DNA of 64,000 bases, taken from assembly GCA_019239425.1 (NCBI GenBank), contig JAFAZX010000045.1, forward strand, positions 248,001 to 312,000, written 5' to 3'. The notes below the pieces were generated by a model. That model ran no database searches. It saw only the letters and a program-made list of their open reading frames with translations, and had not been told where the DNA came from. Source of the DNA: Acidobacteriota bacterium. GTDB taxonomy: Bacteria > Acidobacteriota > Blastocatellia > Pyrinomonadales > Pyrinomonadaceae. The translations under genes and the position numbers were made by a program. Below are positions 8,565 to 18,187 of this stretch, in pieces; the stretch's first letter is position 1; every line of letters begins with the position of its first letter.

Positions 8565-10061
8565 CTACACGTTACGCTTGCGCATCTGGGTTGATAATGG
8601 TAGGTGCCCCAACAGCCAGACTAAAAGAAGGAATTTAAATATTGCGCCCATATTATTCACAAAAACATTCTCCTGCAGCGAAAGCTGCCATAAGATTGGC
8701 AGGTAAACAGCACATGCAAATCTATTAAATTTTGTTCTGATGAGAATCCAATGAAATAGGCACTTATAGATCACTCCGAAGGCTACCATGATTAGGATCA
8801 AGCCTGGATAGCCAAAATTCATCCAAGTTTCTCCTAATAATCCCAAACCCACGCTGGTCTTATCGTCGTTTTCGTTAATAATTCCATACTGCCGCGGCAA
8901 GGTATTCGCAAAACTGTTCAGGACGGGCTTATCTTTCCACAGAAAGCGTGGGATGAAGTTCCATAGGAAGAGTGTGTAAGTGCTGCCATCTTGATAAGGA
9001 ACTTTCTCGCCTGTTAACGCCACAATGGTAGTAAAAACTGGCATAACCGCGTAACGATCCCGAAGCTTGTCTGTTTGCTCCCCGGAGAAGTCATAAAAAT
9101 CAACCAGTTGCAATTCTGAAACCGTGTAGCTCACACTTTCCAATACTTCATAACCTAGCTGCTGCCTTGCGACCTTGTATAAGCCAAGTATCGGGAAGAT
9201 GATTAAGTATGCGAAAAGACCAAACACCGCCACTTTCTTCCAAGGGAAGCGTCCACTGGCGAAGTACAAAGCTAACACCGCCATGATATATGGAACCATA
9301 AAGAGCCCCCGAAATCCTGAGAGCAACCCGGGGATAGAGGCGACAACCACAGCTACGGGCAAATGCCACTTACGTGAACCAATTCCATGCCCCGGACCAT
9401 CGCCGTTAAAGCCTAGTAACGCAATAAGGCAAACAGCTAGCAGGTCAAATCCTTCTAAAAATGAGGTTAACCCTGATATCCCTAATGGGAACGATGCATA
9501 TCGAACAAGTGCTATTATGATCGAAGCCCAGCAGAACCATTGAATCTTTTTATCTGAATCGTATTGAGGGAAACTCGGGAGCAGCGTGGAAACTTTCCCC
9601 CCCAGGGGCATTAAATAACCGAGAATGAATGCTGCCAATCCTACACAGGCCCACCACAGCGCAGTAGGCATCACTTGCTCCATATGCAAGTTGGCAACAG
9701 TCGCATCGTATGAGTTCAGGGCGCTATACCCGTAAACCACCAAGAACGTGCCACAAAATATAATCGCCGGGTTGATAATAATTCCGGACACATCACGTTT
9801 TAAAAGAAGGCCGACTGGAATAAATGCTAGGATACTGAGAACAACAACCGGCTGAATAATCTCGGAAGGAGCGCTACTAAAAAAGCATTTAGCTACTGCT
9901 CCAACACTCAGCAGCATAAGAAAATACCTGTCAGCTTGGCGAATCTGGAATCCGGTTACTACACCAGTCTTACGGCGGGGTACAGCGTGATCATTCCTTA
10001 CATACCCATTGGTGTAAGGTGTTAACTCAGCCTCTTTATTAACCCTAACAGCATTGCTCAT
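8565..10061 (-). CDS. wzy: Wzy-like oligosaccharide repeat-unit polymerase (polytopic membrane protein)
   Basis: The 498-residue protein is almost entirely hydrophobic helices, roughly ten to twelve, beginning near residue 45. A large soluble loop occupies about residues 295-380 and contains TFIPRFLWKDKP-like polar sequence (FIPRFLWKDKP in the protein), a feature of O-antigen polymerases. The final segment again spans the membrane. Wzy proteins join lipid-linked repeat units on the periplasmic face. Sequence similarity in this family is weak, so the call rests on topology, length and position between glycosyltransferases and methyltransferases in a cluster that also has Wzx, Wza and Wzc homologues. 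Confidence 0.75.
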   Translation of the reverse strand: MSNAVRVNKEAELTPYTNGYVRNDHAVPRRKTGVVTGFQIRQADRYFLMLLSVGAVAKCFFSSAPSEIIQPVVVLSILAFIPVGLLLKRDVSGIIINPAIIFCGTFLVVYGYSALNSYDATVANLHMEQVMPTALWWACVGLAAFILGYLMPLGGKVSTLLPSFPQYDSDKKIQWFCWASIIIALVRYASFPLGISGLTSFLEGFDLLAVCLIALLGFNGDGPGHGIGSRKWHLPVAVVVASIPGLLSGFRGLFMVPYIMAVLALYFASGRFPWKKVAVFGLFAYLIIFPILGLYKVARQQLGYEVLESVSYTVSELQLVDFYDFSGEQTDKLRDRYAVMPVFTTIVALTGEKVPYQDGSTYTLFLWNFIPRFLWKDKPVLNSFANTLPRQYGIINENDDKTSVGLGLLGETWMNFGYPGLILIMVAFGVIYKCLFHWILIRTKFNRFACAVYLPILWQLSLQENVFVNNMGAIFKFLLLVWLLGHLPLSTQMRKRNV

Positions 10062-10100
10062 CTTCGGTCCCCCAAGGTAGACAGGGCACTACGTCTCTCC

Positions 10101-11339
10101 TCAAGAATTCTTCTTTGTGGTTAGATAAAGATTCTTCACCGTGTCAACTGATGCTTGAATGCTAAACTTACTAATATGTGCCGCAAGTGCTGCGGGGGCT
10201 GGTGGTTGCTCTAACAATCTTCTAATCGAATTGGCGAGGGAGTCTGGATTACCCATCCTAAAACAGTAGTCAGGATTAAGGGGTGAAACCAAATCCTCGC
10301 AACAACCGCAAGCGTCACTTACGATGCAAGGTAAACCACTGGCCATAGCCTCATTAACGACTAGGCCCCATGTCTCCAAATGATTGCTCGGAAGAACTAG
10401 ACAGTCGGCAGCAACGTACGCTTTAGAAATTTCCGACTGGTTCAGAAACCCTGCGAAAGAAGCTACAGGTAAAGGACCTTCCTGAAGTTCACATGCCACA
10501 GGCATCTCATTTATGACGGCCAAGTTCTCTGCGTCATAAGCAATACAACTCTTCTGACGTAAAGGTAAGTCGTATTCTCCGGTGCCGACGAAGAGGAGGT
10601 GCAAAGGACGGCCAATTTTTTTTAGAAGGGGGCTACCGGCGGCAGACAAGAGATCGAAGGGTCGCTTCTTGGAAATCAACTTTCCTGCGAACAGGATGCA
10701 GAAAGCATCGTCAGCAATTTTCCACTCACGGCGGATTTGTGAGCGCTGAGAACGCAGAAGTTCTGCTTGAGAGGCAAAACGATGATTATCTACACAGTAA
10801 GGAGCCGGGTGTAATTGTTCGGGTCTGACTCCAAACTTCTCGTAAAGGCGCCGATTTGACTCCCCAATATAAAGAAAATGGTCAATCCTCCGGAAAAGAC
10901 GTTTGAGGATAGGCCGTTTGAGACGCGCCTTCCACCAAGGAAGAGGCGCGAGGTCATTACTCTCCCCACGCAGCCACACGGGGATGTTTACGTGGCCTGC
11001 CTGCCATACAGCCTGCCAGTATGCTAAAACCTGCCATCCCTGAATCCACAGCGCGGTGACATTCTTAGTTTTAAATAATTGTTCTAACGGTTCGGCTAGT
11101 CTCGTTCGAGTAAATTGATTGATTTTGGCCCCGCTGTTCACTTTTAAGAATCGGTATTGGTACCCGGACAGTGTATCTATATCCCATGCAAATTCCCTTC
11201 CGAATTGCTCATCAAAACTGGGGCGAGTTCCGTGATCCGTGAGATACCAGACCTCAAAAGGTACTGAATTATCTTGAGCTAGGGCCTGCCACAGGGGAAT
11301 CTGGTACTGGATAGGGTGAGTTGAAAGAATAGCTAACAT
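10101..11339 (-). CDS. Family 4 (GT-B) glycosyltransferase
   Basis: With the start at 11339 (MLAILSTHPIQYQIPLWQAL) the product has 412 residues; an in-frame ATG at 11369 would add ten residues inside the upstream gene. The chosen ATG overlaps the upstream stop codon by 7 bases (ATGTTAG), a coupling arrangement. The GT4 donor motif appears as PSNHLETWGLVVNEAMASG, and FAGKLISKKRPFDLL opens the C-terminal domain. It belongs to the AT-rich sugar island and probably transfers one sugar of the repeat unit. Confidence 0.88.
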   Translation of the reverse strand: MLAILSTHPIQYQIPLWQALAQDNSVPFEVWYLTDHGTRPSFDEQFGREFAWDIDTLSGYQYRFLKVNSGAKINQFTRTRLAEPLEQLFKTKNVTALWIQGWQVLAYWQAVWQAGHVNIPVWLRGESNDLAPLPWWKARLKRPILKRLFRRIDHFLYIGESNRRLYEKFGVRPEQLHPAPYCVDNHRFASQAELLRSQRSQIRREWKIADDAFCILFAGKLISKKRPFDLLSAAGSPLLKKIGRPLHLLFVGTGEYDLPLRQKSCIAYDAENLAVINEMPVACELQEGPLPVASFAGFLNQSEISKAYVAADCLVLPSNHLETWGLVVNEAMASGLPCIVSDACGCCEDLVSPLNPDYCFRMGNPDSLANSIRRLLEQPPAPAALAAHISKFSIQASVDTVKNLYLTTKKNS

Positions 11340-12544
11340 ACACCGGCCTGTCTTAGTATCTCCTGCCATCTATCGCCGTAGCTGTCCCAAGAGAACTGTT
11401 CGGCACGGCCGCGAGCGGCCTCTGACATCATTTTCAACTGATTTTGGTTGTTCACAAAAAACTTCATTGCACCACCTAGCGCGTCCTCATCGCCGATCGG
11501 CGTTATAAATCCTTCAATGCCACTTTGAATAATGTCGGGGGCACCAGTATTTTCCGTAGAAATGACGGGTAAGCCACTTGCCAAGGCTTCCAGTATTACT
11601 AACCCGAATCCTTCGCTATAACTTGGGAAAACCAAGACGTCACATTGTCTAATCATCTCAGGAATAAGATTATGCGGCTGTTTTCCCATAAGCCGCATGC
11701 CAGGGGCTTCCTTGAGGAGAGATTTGGTGCGCGCATTTATCGGCCCCACGACCCAAAGTTCTGCATCTTTAAATGATAATGACTCCCAAACGTTCTGTAA
11801 GAGAGGAACACCCTTCAGCGCAGAGATCGCCCCTAAAAAGAGGAAGCGGATCGGGCGCTCTGGCCGATTTCCTATATGCGGCCGGAAAATCTGCAGGTCG
11901 ACGCCATAAGGGTTTACTATTAGTTTTTCAGCAGGTATGCCATGGTCTATAAACGTCTGTTTAGAGTATGCGCTTGCAGTAACAATCTTTGTGGCGAAAT
12001 GATATTCGGCCTCTTCATTTAATAGAAGTTCGGGCGATCGTTGCACCAAACTATCTTGCCACTCTGGGTATTGAGTTGCTATTTGTTTGAATATTTTGTC
12101 TTTGGCTAGTGGGTGGGCAGTACTTTGATCTAGGAAGAAATGCTTATTTCTTTCTGCCGCTTGCGCGGCTAGCACCCACGAAGAGGTATCATACCCAATA
12201 ACTGCGGATGACTTAACAATTGAACTAGTGGGAATACTCTTTTGGAAATCCGCATTGCGCCTAAGATATACATCTTGGGGCAGCCTACCGCGGCTGGCAT
12301 CATACAAAGCTCTCCACTCAATTAGGGGGCGGACCTTAATCTTTTTTGAAGGAACGTCCCTGACCAAGCGATTAGCCATACGTTTTTGCCACCTTGCTGG
12401 CAAAACATTAAAGACGGATTTCGTCAGTGTGCGCTCAGCAAGTGCGAAGCAAGTCCTAAATTCGTAGAGGCTGTCGTGACGTGATAGTTGTTTGGCGAGT
12501 TGATACGAGCACTGAGTACCTGGATGAGCTAGCAATACCTTCAT
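11333..12544 (-). CDS. Family 4 (GT-B) glycosyltransferase
   Basis: The 403-residue enzyme has the GT-B C-terminal opening FLFLGAISALKGVPLL and the donor-site motif YSEGFGLVILEALASGLPV. The N-terminus MKVLLAHPGTQCSYQLAKQL is typical of sugar transferases acting on lipid-linked intermediates. Its stop codon overlaps the next start by 7 bases. It lies in the AT-rich island between an acyltransferase and another GT4. Confidence 0.88.
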   Translation of the reverse strand: MKVLLAHPGTQCSYQLAKQLSRHDSLYEFRTCFALAERTLTKSVFNVLPARWQKRMANRLVRDVPSKKIKVRPLIEWRALYDASRGRLPQDVYLRRNADFQKSIPTSSIVKSSAVIGYDTSSWVLAAQAAERNKHFFLDQSTAHPLAKDKIFKQIATQYPEWQDSLVQRSPELLLNEEAEYHFATKIVTASAYSKQTFIDHGIPAEKLIVNPYGVDLQIFRPHIGNRPERPIRFLFLGAISALKGVPLLQNVWESLSFKDAELWVVGPINARTKSLLKEAPGMRLMGKQPHNLIPEMIRQCDVLVFPSYSEGFGLVILEALASGLPVISTENTGAPDIIQSGIEGFITPIGDEDALGGAMKFFVNNQNQLKMMSEAARGRAEQFSWDSYGDRWQEILRQAGVC

Positions 12545-12614
12545 GTCTTACTAAGGGGCAATTGATTTAACATGTATAGCTTACTGACTTCCATCAGATC
12601 ATACGACAGAGTAT

Positions 12615-13196
12615 TTAACCTTTAATTCCTTGTGCCTTGCCTGGGACGCCTAATATGACCGAACCCGCCGGGAAGCTTTTCGTCACGACGGCACCAGCTC
12701 CGACCACACAATAGTCGCCCAACTCTACGCCCTTGAGGATTACAGCTTTAGCTCCGACCCAACAGTAGTTACCTATTTTGACATGGCCTACATTCATTGG
12801 CTGTGTATGGGGCGCCAGCCCAATTCCGAATGAATGATTAGAATCTGTGATGTAAACGTCAGGCCCAAACATATTCTCGCTACCAATCTCTATATATCCG
12901 CAGGAATCTATCATGACGTTCCGGTTGAAATAATTTCGATTGCCTATTTTAATTCGTATGCCCTCATAACCCTCATCTATTGGCCAAAGCCACCATCCTT
13001 GGGTAAATGCATTGTAGTGACCGATTTCAATGTTGCGAAGTCGACGGCACCGACCAGCTTCCATCCTATTATTATCCCCAATTTTCAATCCCAGTTGGCG
13101 GTAAATAAAGAGTCGAAGCCTACTACTTAACCCATGCGGCATCCTTAGTAACAAAGGCTCAAGCTGAAAGAGTTTAGCCAGTGGCATATTGACCAT
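12615..13196 (-). CDS. Hexapeptide-repeat O-acetyltransferase (left-handed beta-helix)
   Basis: The 193-residue protein shows the repeating I-G-x4 hexapeptides of the left-handed beta-helix: IEIGHYNAF, IKIGNRNYF, IEIGSENMF, VKIGNYCWVGAKAVI, VELGDYCVVGAGAVV. The segment DVYITDSNHSF contains the probable catalytic His of maltose/galactoside-acetyltransferase relatives, and the C-terminus GSVILGVPGKAQ matches WbbJ/NeuD-like enzymes. It most likely acetylates a sugar hydroxyl using acetyl-CoA. It lies among glycosyltransferases of the repeat-unit cluster. Confidence 0.88.
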   Translation of the reverse strand: MVNMPLAKLFQLEPLLLRMPHGLSSRLRLFIYRQLGLKIGDNNRMEAGRCRRLRNIEIGHYNAFTQGWWLWPIDEGYEGIRIKIGNRNYFNRNVMIDSCGYIEIGSENMFGPDVYITDSNHSFGIGLAPHTQPMNVGHVKIGNYCWVGAKAVILKGVELGDYCVVGAGAVVTKSFPAGSVILGVPGKAQGIKG

Positions 13197-13226
13197 TTGA
13201 CCGCTAAGAAACCTTTTTGAGAATAA

Positions 13227-14102
13227 TTAAAATGGAGGGGCTTCGACAGGCTGACGCCGTAAGCGTAAGTATGATCGTAAAAAAATTGGAGCCACTATAC
13301 GACGATGCTTCTTGTGGCGCCAAATTATCACAGGGATGAGACATACTCCCTTAATGATTCCTTTAGTTCGCTTATTTTTAATCAACCAAAGGATACGATT
13401 TGCTACCTGCGCTAATCCAATCCACCAGCAAGTAAGTGGGTACCTCAAAAACATTAAAAGAGCTTGGTTAGCAATGCTTCCTGAAGTTATCTTGGGACTA
13501 TTGTGGTGTTCTAAGGATGTGTCATGCATCACTCTCAGCCATGAAGATTTCAATATTCGCCATCCATTTGCGTGTAAGCGGATAGCAAGATCAACTTCCT
13601 CCATTCCATAGGCAACAGGCAGAGATACATATCCACTTGTTTCATTAAACACGTCTCGCCTATATGCACAGCCACAGCCCGTAAAACCACTAACCCACTG
13701 TGCTGTGCGGGTATCGGGTTCTACACACTCTCCCTTAATGAATATATTAGAGTCGATTACTGCGGCTTCAGGGAAAGCTGCAAATACCAACAACAGGCGT
13801 TTGAAATAATCTTTATCTATTGGGTAGGAGTCGTCATCGAAACTAGCAACTATTGAGTTAGCAGCCCTCGCAAGTATCTTGTTTCTCCCTCCGCCAGGAC
13901 CAACTCTCACATCACTTTTAATAACATTCACTTGTGGGAATGCTCCTGCCACTGCCTCACCAGTGGTCTCATCTCCACCATCCACGTGTACAATTATTTC
14001 TTCTGGAGCCGGATCGCAGGACATAATCCTCTCCAATGTTTGAAGTAGTAACTCCTGCCGTTTGTACGTAGGAATGGCGACAGAAATTTTACACACACTC
14101 AT
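13227..14102 (-). CDS. Family 2 glycosyltransferase
   Basis: The 291-residue GT-A enzyme begins CKISVAIPTYKRQELLLQTL, has VHVDGGDETTGE and the acidic motif VASFDDDSYP, then CGCAYRRDVF and GMEEVDLAIRL, the ED-type catalytic region of GT2 enzymes. C-terminal basic/hydrophobic stretches may touch the membrane. It starts 3 bases after the stop of the GT2 gene at 14105-15070, so the two are likely translated together. Base composition is AT-rich like its neighbours. Confidence 0.88.
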   Translation of the reverse strand: MSVCKISVAIPTYKRQELLLQTLERIMSCDPAPEEIIVHVDGGDETTGEAVAGAFPQVNVIKSDVRVGPGGGRNKILARAANSIVASFDDDSYPIDKDYFKRLLLVFAAFPEAAVIDSNIFIKGECVEPDTRTAQWVSGFTGCGCAYRRDVFNETSGYVSLPVAYGMEEVDLAIRLHANGWRILKSSWLRVMHDTSLEHHNSPKITSGSIANQALLMFLRYPLTCWWIGLAQVANRILWLIKNKRTKGIIKGVCLIPVIIWRHKKHRRIVAPIFLRSYLRLRRQPVEAPPF

Positions 14103-14104
14103 CG

Positions 14105-15070
14105 CTAGCTCTCCATTCTCATAAAGACAATGGATTTAACTGCCGCCAATTTACCTATTAACAGAGAGGGGAAACTATGCCATCCCGCCTTATTTCCTAG
14201 ATGAGATAGAAGACCGAATAGCTGGAGGAAAATAAGTTTAGAATAATTCACAGTTCCCTTCCGACGCAATACTCTCGTCATTACGTAGTACCGGTTTATT
14301 AAGTCCATCTTGGCGATGGTCTTTAGATTGCTTTTATGCTCTCCAGGCTGCGTGTCATGATAGATTCGGGCAGTGCGCGCATTTACCAACTTCCAAGTAC
14401 GCCCCACAGTGAGTGATAGCGTTACATCCTCCATAAGAGAATAGCCAGTAAAATGCATTGGGAATGGAGGGTCAGGTAGTGCATCGAGCTTATACATCGT
14501 ACAAGTCGTATTTAGCCATTCAACCGGAACAACTTCAGGAAGGTCTGGCGAATCTGCTGGTAGCAAATTTAAAGCTGGCCCTATACACATACCAGCGTAG
14601 CTTCCTTCTGAGCGACCGTGGAGTAGGCAGTAAACCATGCGGCTAATCTTTCCAGGTTTGCCATATTGCTGGTTAGTAATCATCGCACTAACGCCACCTA
14701 TATCCTCTCCACTATTGGCTGCGAACCACATTTTTGATAAGCAATCCGGCTCGAAAATGATGTCATCATCAAGAAACAAGATCATTGGTTGAGCTACAGA
14801 TTTAAAAGCTTGGTTTCTCTGTACCGCCGCCCCAACTGAAATAGCCCTCTGATAAATAATCGTTGTCCTTAACCCTTCAATATGGTTCTTGCAAATACTT
14901 TCAGTGTCAGTATCGGTAGATGCATCGACAACAACCAGCTGAGCCGGTTGAACTGACTGTTCAGCCAAGCTATAGAGCATCCGGCGAAATACTTCACTGC
15001 GGTTGCGTGTGGGTACAATTGCTGTTAAGGGAAGCAATGAAGGCATTGACACTGGTTGAACTAATACCAT
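14105..15070 (-). CDS. Family 2 glycosyltransferase
   Basis: The 321-residue product has PLTAIVPTRNRSEVFRRML, QLVVVDASTDTD and the acidic motif MILFLDDDIIFEPDCL of GT-A family 2 enzymes, then TGYSLMEDVTLSLTVG as the probable catalytic-base region. The start is uncertain: neither ATG at 15070 nor ATG at 15046 has a clear ribosome site. It precedes another GT2 by 3 bases. It is probably cytoplasmic at the membrane and assembles the repeat unit. Confidence 0.86.
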   Translation of the reverse strand: MVLVQPVSMPSLLPLTAIVPTRNRSEVFRRMLYSLAEQSVQPAQLVVVDASTDTDTESICKNHIEGLRTTIIYQRAISVGAAVQRNQAFKSVAQPMILFLDDDIIFEPDCLSKMWFAANSGEDIGGVSAMITNQQYGKPGKISRMVYCLLHGRSEGSYAGMCIGPALNLLPADSPDLPEVVPVEWLNTTCTMYKLDALPDPPFPMHFTGYSLMEDVTLSLTVGRTWKLVNARTARIYHDTQPGEHKSNLKTIAKMDLINRYYVMTRVLRRKGTVNYSKLIFLQLFGLLSHLGNKAGWHSFPSLLIGKLAAVKSIVFMRMES

Positions 15071-15279
15071 TAGCTTATTTCAAGCTGAATGAAGGTCGCG
15101 TAATAATTTTGGCGGAAGGTGTTAAGGATGCGACCTCTGATTCAATCTAGGTTAGTAATCGCGCAGGAGGATATACAGTCATAGAGAGATTGGTCTTCAA
15201 CTGCTTAAAGGGTCGGATCGCTTATGGTAGGCATATTCTATCATTTCAGTAGCAAGAAGATGTGACAGGCAAGCCCTCC

Positions 15280-16023
15280 CTAAGACTTAGGTATGTAGGC
15301 GAATAAGGCATCAGTCCAACCTGCCATTTTATCCTTATAAATGATTGGGTAAAGCGCTACTAACCTGAAAGAGAGGGGATCTAAATACCTGCATAGATCG
15401 CCAAAGGTTGGCGCCCCCTTGTACATTTCATAAAATGTCACCTCGACGTAGACAAGATTAACCCGGCCTTCATACATCATCTTATTAGCACCTTTCAGCA
15501 CCTCAAGATCATATCCCTGTGTATCTGATTTTAGAATATCAATCCTATCAATCCCCTGTTCAGCGCAGAACTCATCAAGAGTCCTAACATCAACTTCGGT
15601 ATGCTTATGAACCTTTCCCCACGTACTCGCGCTTGGCGTTAGAAATGAGCTCATGTCTGAATGAGTATTCTCAAGAAACATCTGTTTTCCAGAACTTGCG
15701 CCGAGGCCGGCATTCCAGACGTAGATACTGGGGTGGCACGATACATTCTGCTTCAGCATTTCAAATGTTGTTGGGCTAGGTTCGAACGAATGAATCATAC
15801 ACTTTGGAAATTCTTGTTTTAAGCGCAATGCCATTTGCCCCTGATTTGCTCCAGCATCAATAACTATAGGGGCATCTACATGTAAAAAATGTTTCATGTC
15901 AGCATAAGGAGAGATACCTAGCCTCCCCGGTTGATAACGGGATACATCTAGGCCATAACGATTGAATATAGCTTTGACGAAGTTCTTAAAATTTCTCATA
16001 GAGTTATAATTGAAGCTGTTCAA
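15280..16023 (-). CDS. FkbM-family SAM methyltransferase
   Basis: The 247-residue protein has motif I APIVIDAGANQGQMALRL, strand-2 acidic residue in IHSFEPSP, and the FkbM signature DILKSDTQGYDLEVLKGA. FkbM-family enzymes O-methylate sugars or polyketide hydroxyls. A second, divergent FkbM gene lies immediately upstream at 16107-17000, so the polymer may carry more than one O-methyl group (inference). The 209 bases after its stop (15071-15279) hold no gene that I can support. Confidence 0.85.
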   Translation of the reverse strand: MNSFNYNSMRNFKNFVKAIFNRYGLDVSRYQPGRLGISPYADMKHFLHVDAPIVIDAGANQGQMALRLKQEFPKCMIHSFEPSPTTFEMLKQNVSCHPSIYVWNAGLGASSGKQMFLENTHSDMSSFLTPSASTWGKVHKHTEVDVRTLDEFCAEQGIDRIDILKSDTQGYDLEVLKGANKMMYEGRVNLVYVEVTFYEMYKGAPTFGDLCRYLDPLSFRLVALYPIIYKDKMAGWTDALFAYIPKS

Positions 16024-16106
16024 ACGACCTGCCTGTCATCAACCTTCCTTTCTCAAGTACGCATATGATTAGGAATTTGAAAACGTGCTATTAAGGACAG
16101 ATGTCT

Positions 16107-17000
16107 TTAACCAGTAGTGGATTGTTGGATGATTTCTTTCGCTATGTCTATAGAGATGGCCCAGCGTTCGTGGGCCTCCTTGTTGTTAGGCACAGCAAAG
16201 ATGTTACAGCACCAGTCAATTTGGGAAAAATCACGCACTTCTTCGCCTAAATTTCGCAACTGTCCTTCAAAATCGTCTATATAGAAATAGCTGTAGTCCG
16301 AAAAACAATTTAACAACTCCCTCGTAGTCTTTCCTGCTTCAGATAAAGTCATAGGATTAAACTCAAAACACACCCCGGGGGCAATCTTGCTTTTTAATAG
16401 ACTCCGTGCTCCGCGCAGAACACTAACTTCGTGCCCCTCTACATCCACTTTCAACAAACATGGCATATCTTGTAGGCTGGCCTGTACATGATCCAACGTT
16501 AGTGCATTACACCATGTGCTCTTGCTGCCGACTCTAAGATTGGGTTGTTCTTGATAAATCTGGGCATAGATCGTGGAATATTCTGAATATTGAATCCGGG
16601 TTAATTTTGACTCATCAGAAATGGCACAGCAAACAGGATGGACAAGACCGTCTAAGCCCAACAGACGAACAGATTTTAAGAGGCGCTGAAACGTATGAGG
16701 AACAGGCTCGAAAGAGAATATTTGTGGATTCTGCGGGCGAAGCAATAATGCTAATTGAGTAGCTATAAAGCCGACATTACCGCCTACATCAAAGATAATC
16801 GGACTTTCGAATTGCTTCGCCCATGCAGCCATAATGGCTATCTCATTACGAGATGATTTTGCGTTATAAAATGGGTTAGCGCCCCCGTCGTCATTAACAT
16901 GGCATATAAACGGCAGGTTAAGACCACTCGTAGCTCTAAAATGACTTACGCCTAAATTTCGAAGGCATTTCAAGGCGTAGAGCTTAAGGGTAGTGCTCAT
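16107..17000 (-). CDS. FkbM-family SAM methyltransferase
   Basis: The 297-residue product carries PIIFDVGGNVGFIATQLA (SAM motif I), IFSFEPVPHTFQRLLK and the FkbM motif PCLLKVDVEGHEVSVLRGA. The order and spacing match FkbM methyltransferases; overall similarity to the neighbouring FkbM gene looks low, so they are not a recent tandem copy. It lies 40 bases after the GT2 gene at 17041-18006. Likely role: O-methylation of a sugar in the repeat unit. Confidence 0.85.
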   Translation of the reverse strand: MSTTLKLYALKCLRNLGVSHFRATSGLNLPFICHVNDDGGANPFYNAKSSRNEIAIMAAWAKQFESPIIFDVGGNVGFIATQLALLLRPQNPQIFSFEPVPHTFQRLLKSVRLLGLDGLVHPVCCAISDESKLTRIQYSEYSTIYAQIYQEQPNLRVGSKSTWCNALTLDHVQASLQDMPCLLKVDVEGHEVSVLRGARSLLKSKIAPGVCFEFNPMTLSEAGKTTRELLNCFSDYSYFYIDDFEGQLRNLGEEVRDFSQIDWCCNIFAVPNNKEAHERWAISIDIAKEIIQQSTTG

Positions 17001-17040
17001 TTTCTAAACCTATTCAGTTGAGTTTTTATTGCAACAGGAA

Positions 17041-18006
17041 TTAATTGCTGGTTGGGAGTAAACTATATCGAGTTCGTAAATAGTCTTCTAAGGGATTCTT
17101 AACTAGCCTGAATTTTATATATGCTTTCAGAAGTATTTTAACCTGCGTTGCCTTTCCGACATATTGGAACCGGTGGTTAATGTATAAGGCTTCTAAGAGT
17201 CTATACTCTAGCTCGGTTTCTAGCCCTAAACGTTCTGCAAGCTTGGTGGCTTCTTTAATAATCAATGCATGATAGAGTTTGATTAAATACTTAGTAATAG
17301 ACTGTATTCCTCTACCGAAGGTCCTATTACTTACGAAGCTCCTTACAACCATATCTGCCGGCAGTTCTGACCATACACAAAGTGGCTTAGAGGCGAAGTA
17401 AATGGGCTCGTTAATTTGAAGTGTGCGGCAGTATTCCTGTAATCCAGTATCAGCAACTTGTGGGCCTACCTGAAAGCTCGACTTAATTGCGGTGCTCCAG
17501 AAAAGGCCTCCATTAGATATGCCTTCATTGAAGAAAAGGCGTGCATGTAATTCATGTGGCGCATATACTTTCTCTTCAAACCACTTACCCTTTGTGGTGC
17601 GGCCGGCATACCTAGATACATCTGTACTCTCCACCCAAACTTCTTGATTTCTAAGTAATATATTTACCGACTGCCGATTCAACAAACTAATGTTCTCTAT
17701 CAGGTAAGTTGGAAGAAACCAGTTATCATCTTCTAAGACGCATGACCACGCGCCTCCAATTAACGCTTTCGGATTAAATGCTCTATCCAGATTACCAGCT
17801 CCGCCGAGATTTCTATTATTAGGACTGTAAATTATTCTAGAATCCTCTATATCACTTACCACGGCTCTCCCTTCTAAATCAGGAGAATCATCCATAACTA
17901 TGGCTTTCCAGTTAGCGTAGCTCTGCGCAATTAAGCTGAGCAGCGCTCGCTTAAGCAGAACGGGACGTTTGTACGTTGGCACTCTAATTTCGCAAAGTTG
18001 ATCCAC
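17041..18006 (-). CDS. Family 2 glycosyltransferase
   Basis: The 321-residue enzyme starts MDQLCEIRVPTYKRPVLLKR with the GT2 Rossmann opening, then WKAIVMDDSPDLEGR and GAWSCVLEDDNWFLPTYLI, in which EDDN serves as the nucleotide-sugar/metal motif. The C-terminal third is helical and unlike standard GT2 tails. It follows the Wzx-like flippase gene after 181 bases that contain a short ATGCAC/GTGCAT inverted repeat (18148-18162). Composition is AT-rich. Confidence 0.83.
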   Translation of the reverse strand: MDQLCEIRVPTYKRPVLLKRALLSLIAQSYANWKAIVMDDSPDLEGRAVVSDIEDSRIIYSPNNRNLGGAGNLDRAFNPKALIGGAWSCVLEDDNWFLPTYLIENISLLNRQSVNILLRNQEVWVESTDVSRYAGRTTKGKWFEEKVYAPHELHARLFFNEGISNGGLFWSTAIKSSFQVGPQVADTGLQEYCRTLQINEPIYFASKPLCVWSELPADMVVRSFVSNRTFGRGIQSITKYLIKLYHALIIKEATKLAERLGLETELEYRLLEALYINHRFQYVGKATQVKILLKAYIKFRLVKNPLEDYLRTRYSLLPTSN

Positions 18007-18187
18007 GGCAAGACAGGTAGGACTGAGGAGTGCGGAAAACTTAACGGGGATTCTATCTTTTATGTTTGCAGAAGACGCCTGTCGCTTTTCTTGAGAAAGT
18101 TTTTGTAGTAGCCGATTTAAGTATCGACCAAACTTGCGTCAGTATTTATGCACCCTGTGCATGTCAGGGTTATTTACCCAATCAACC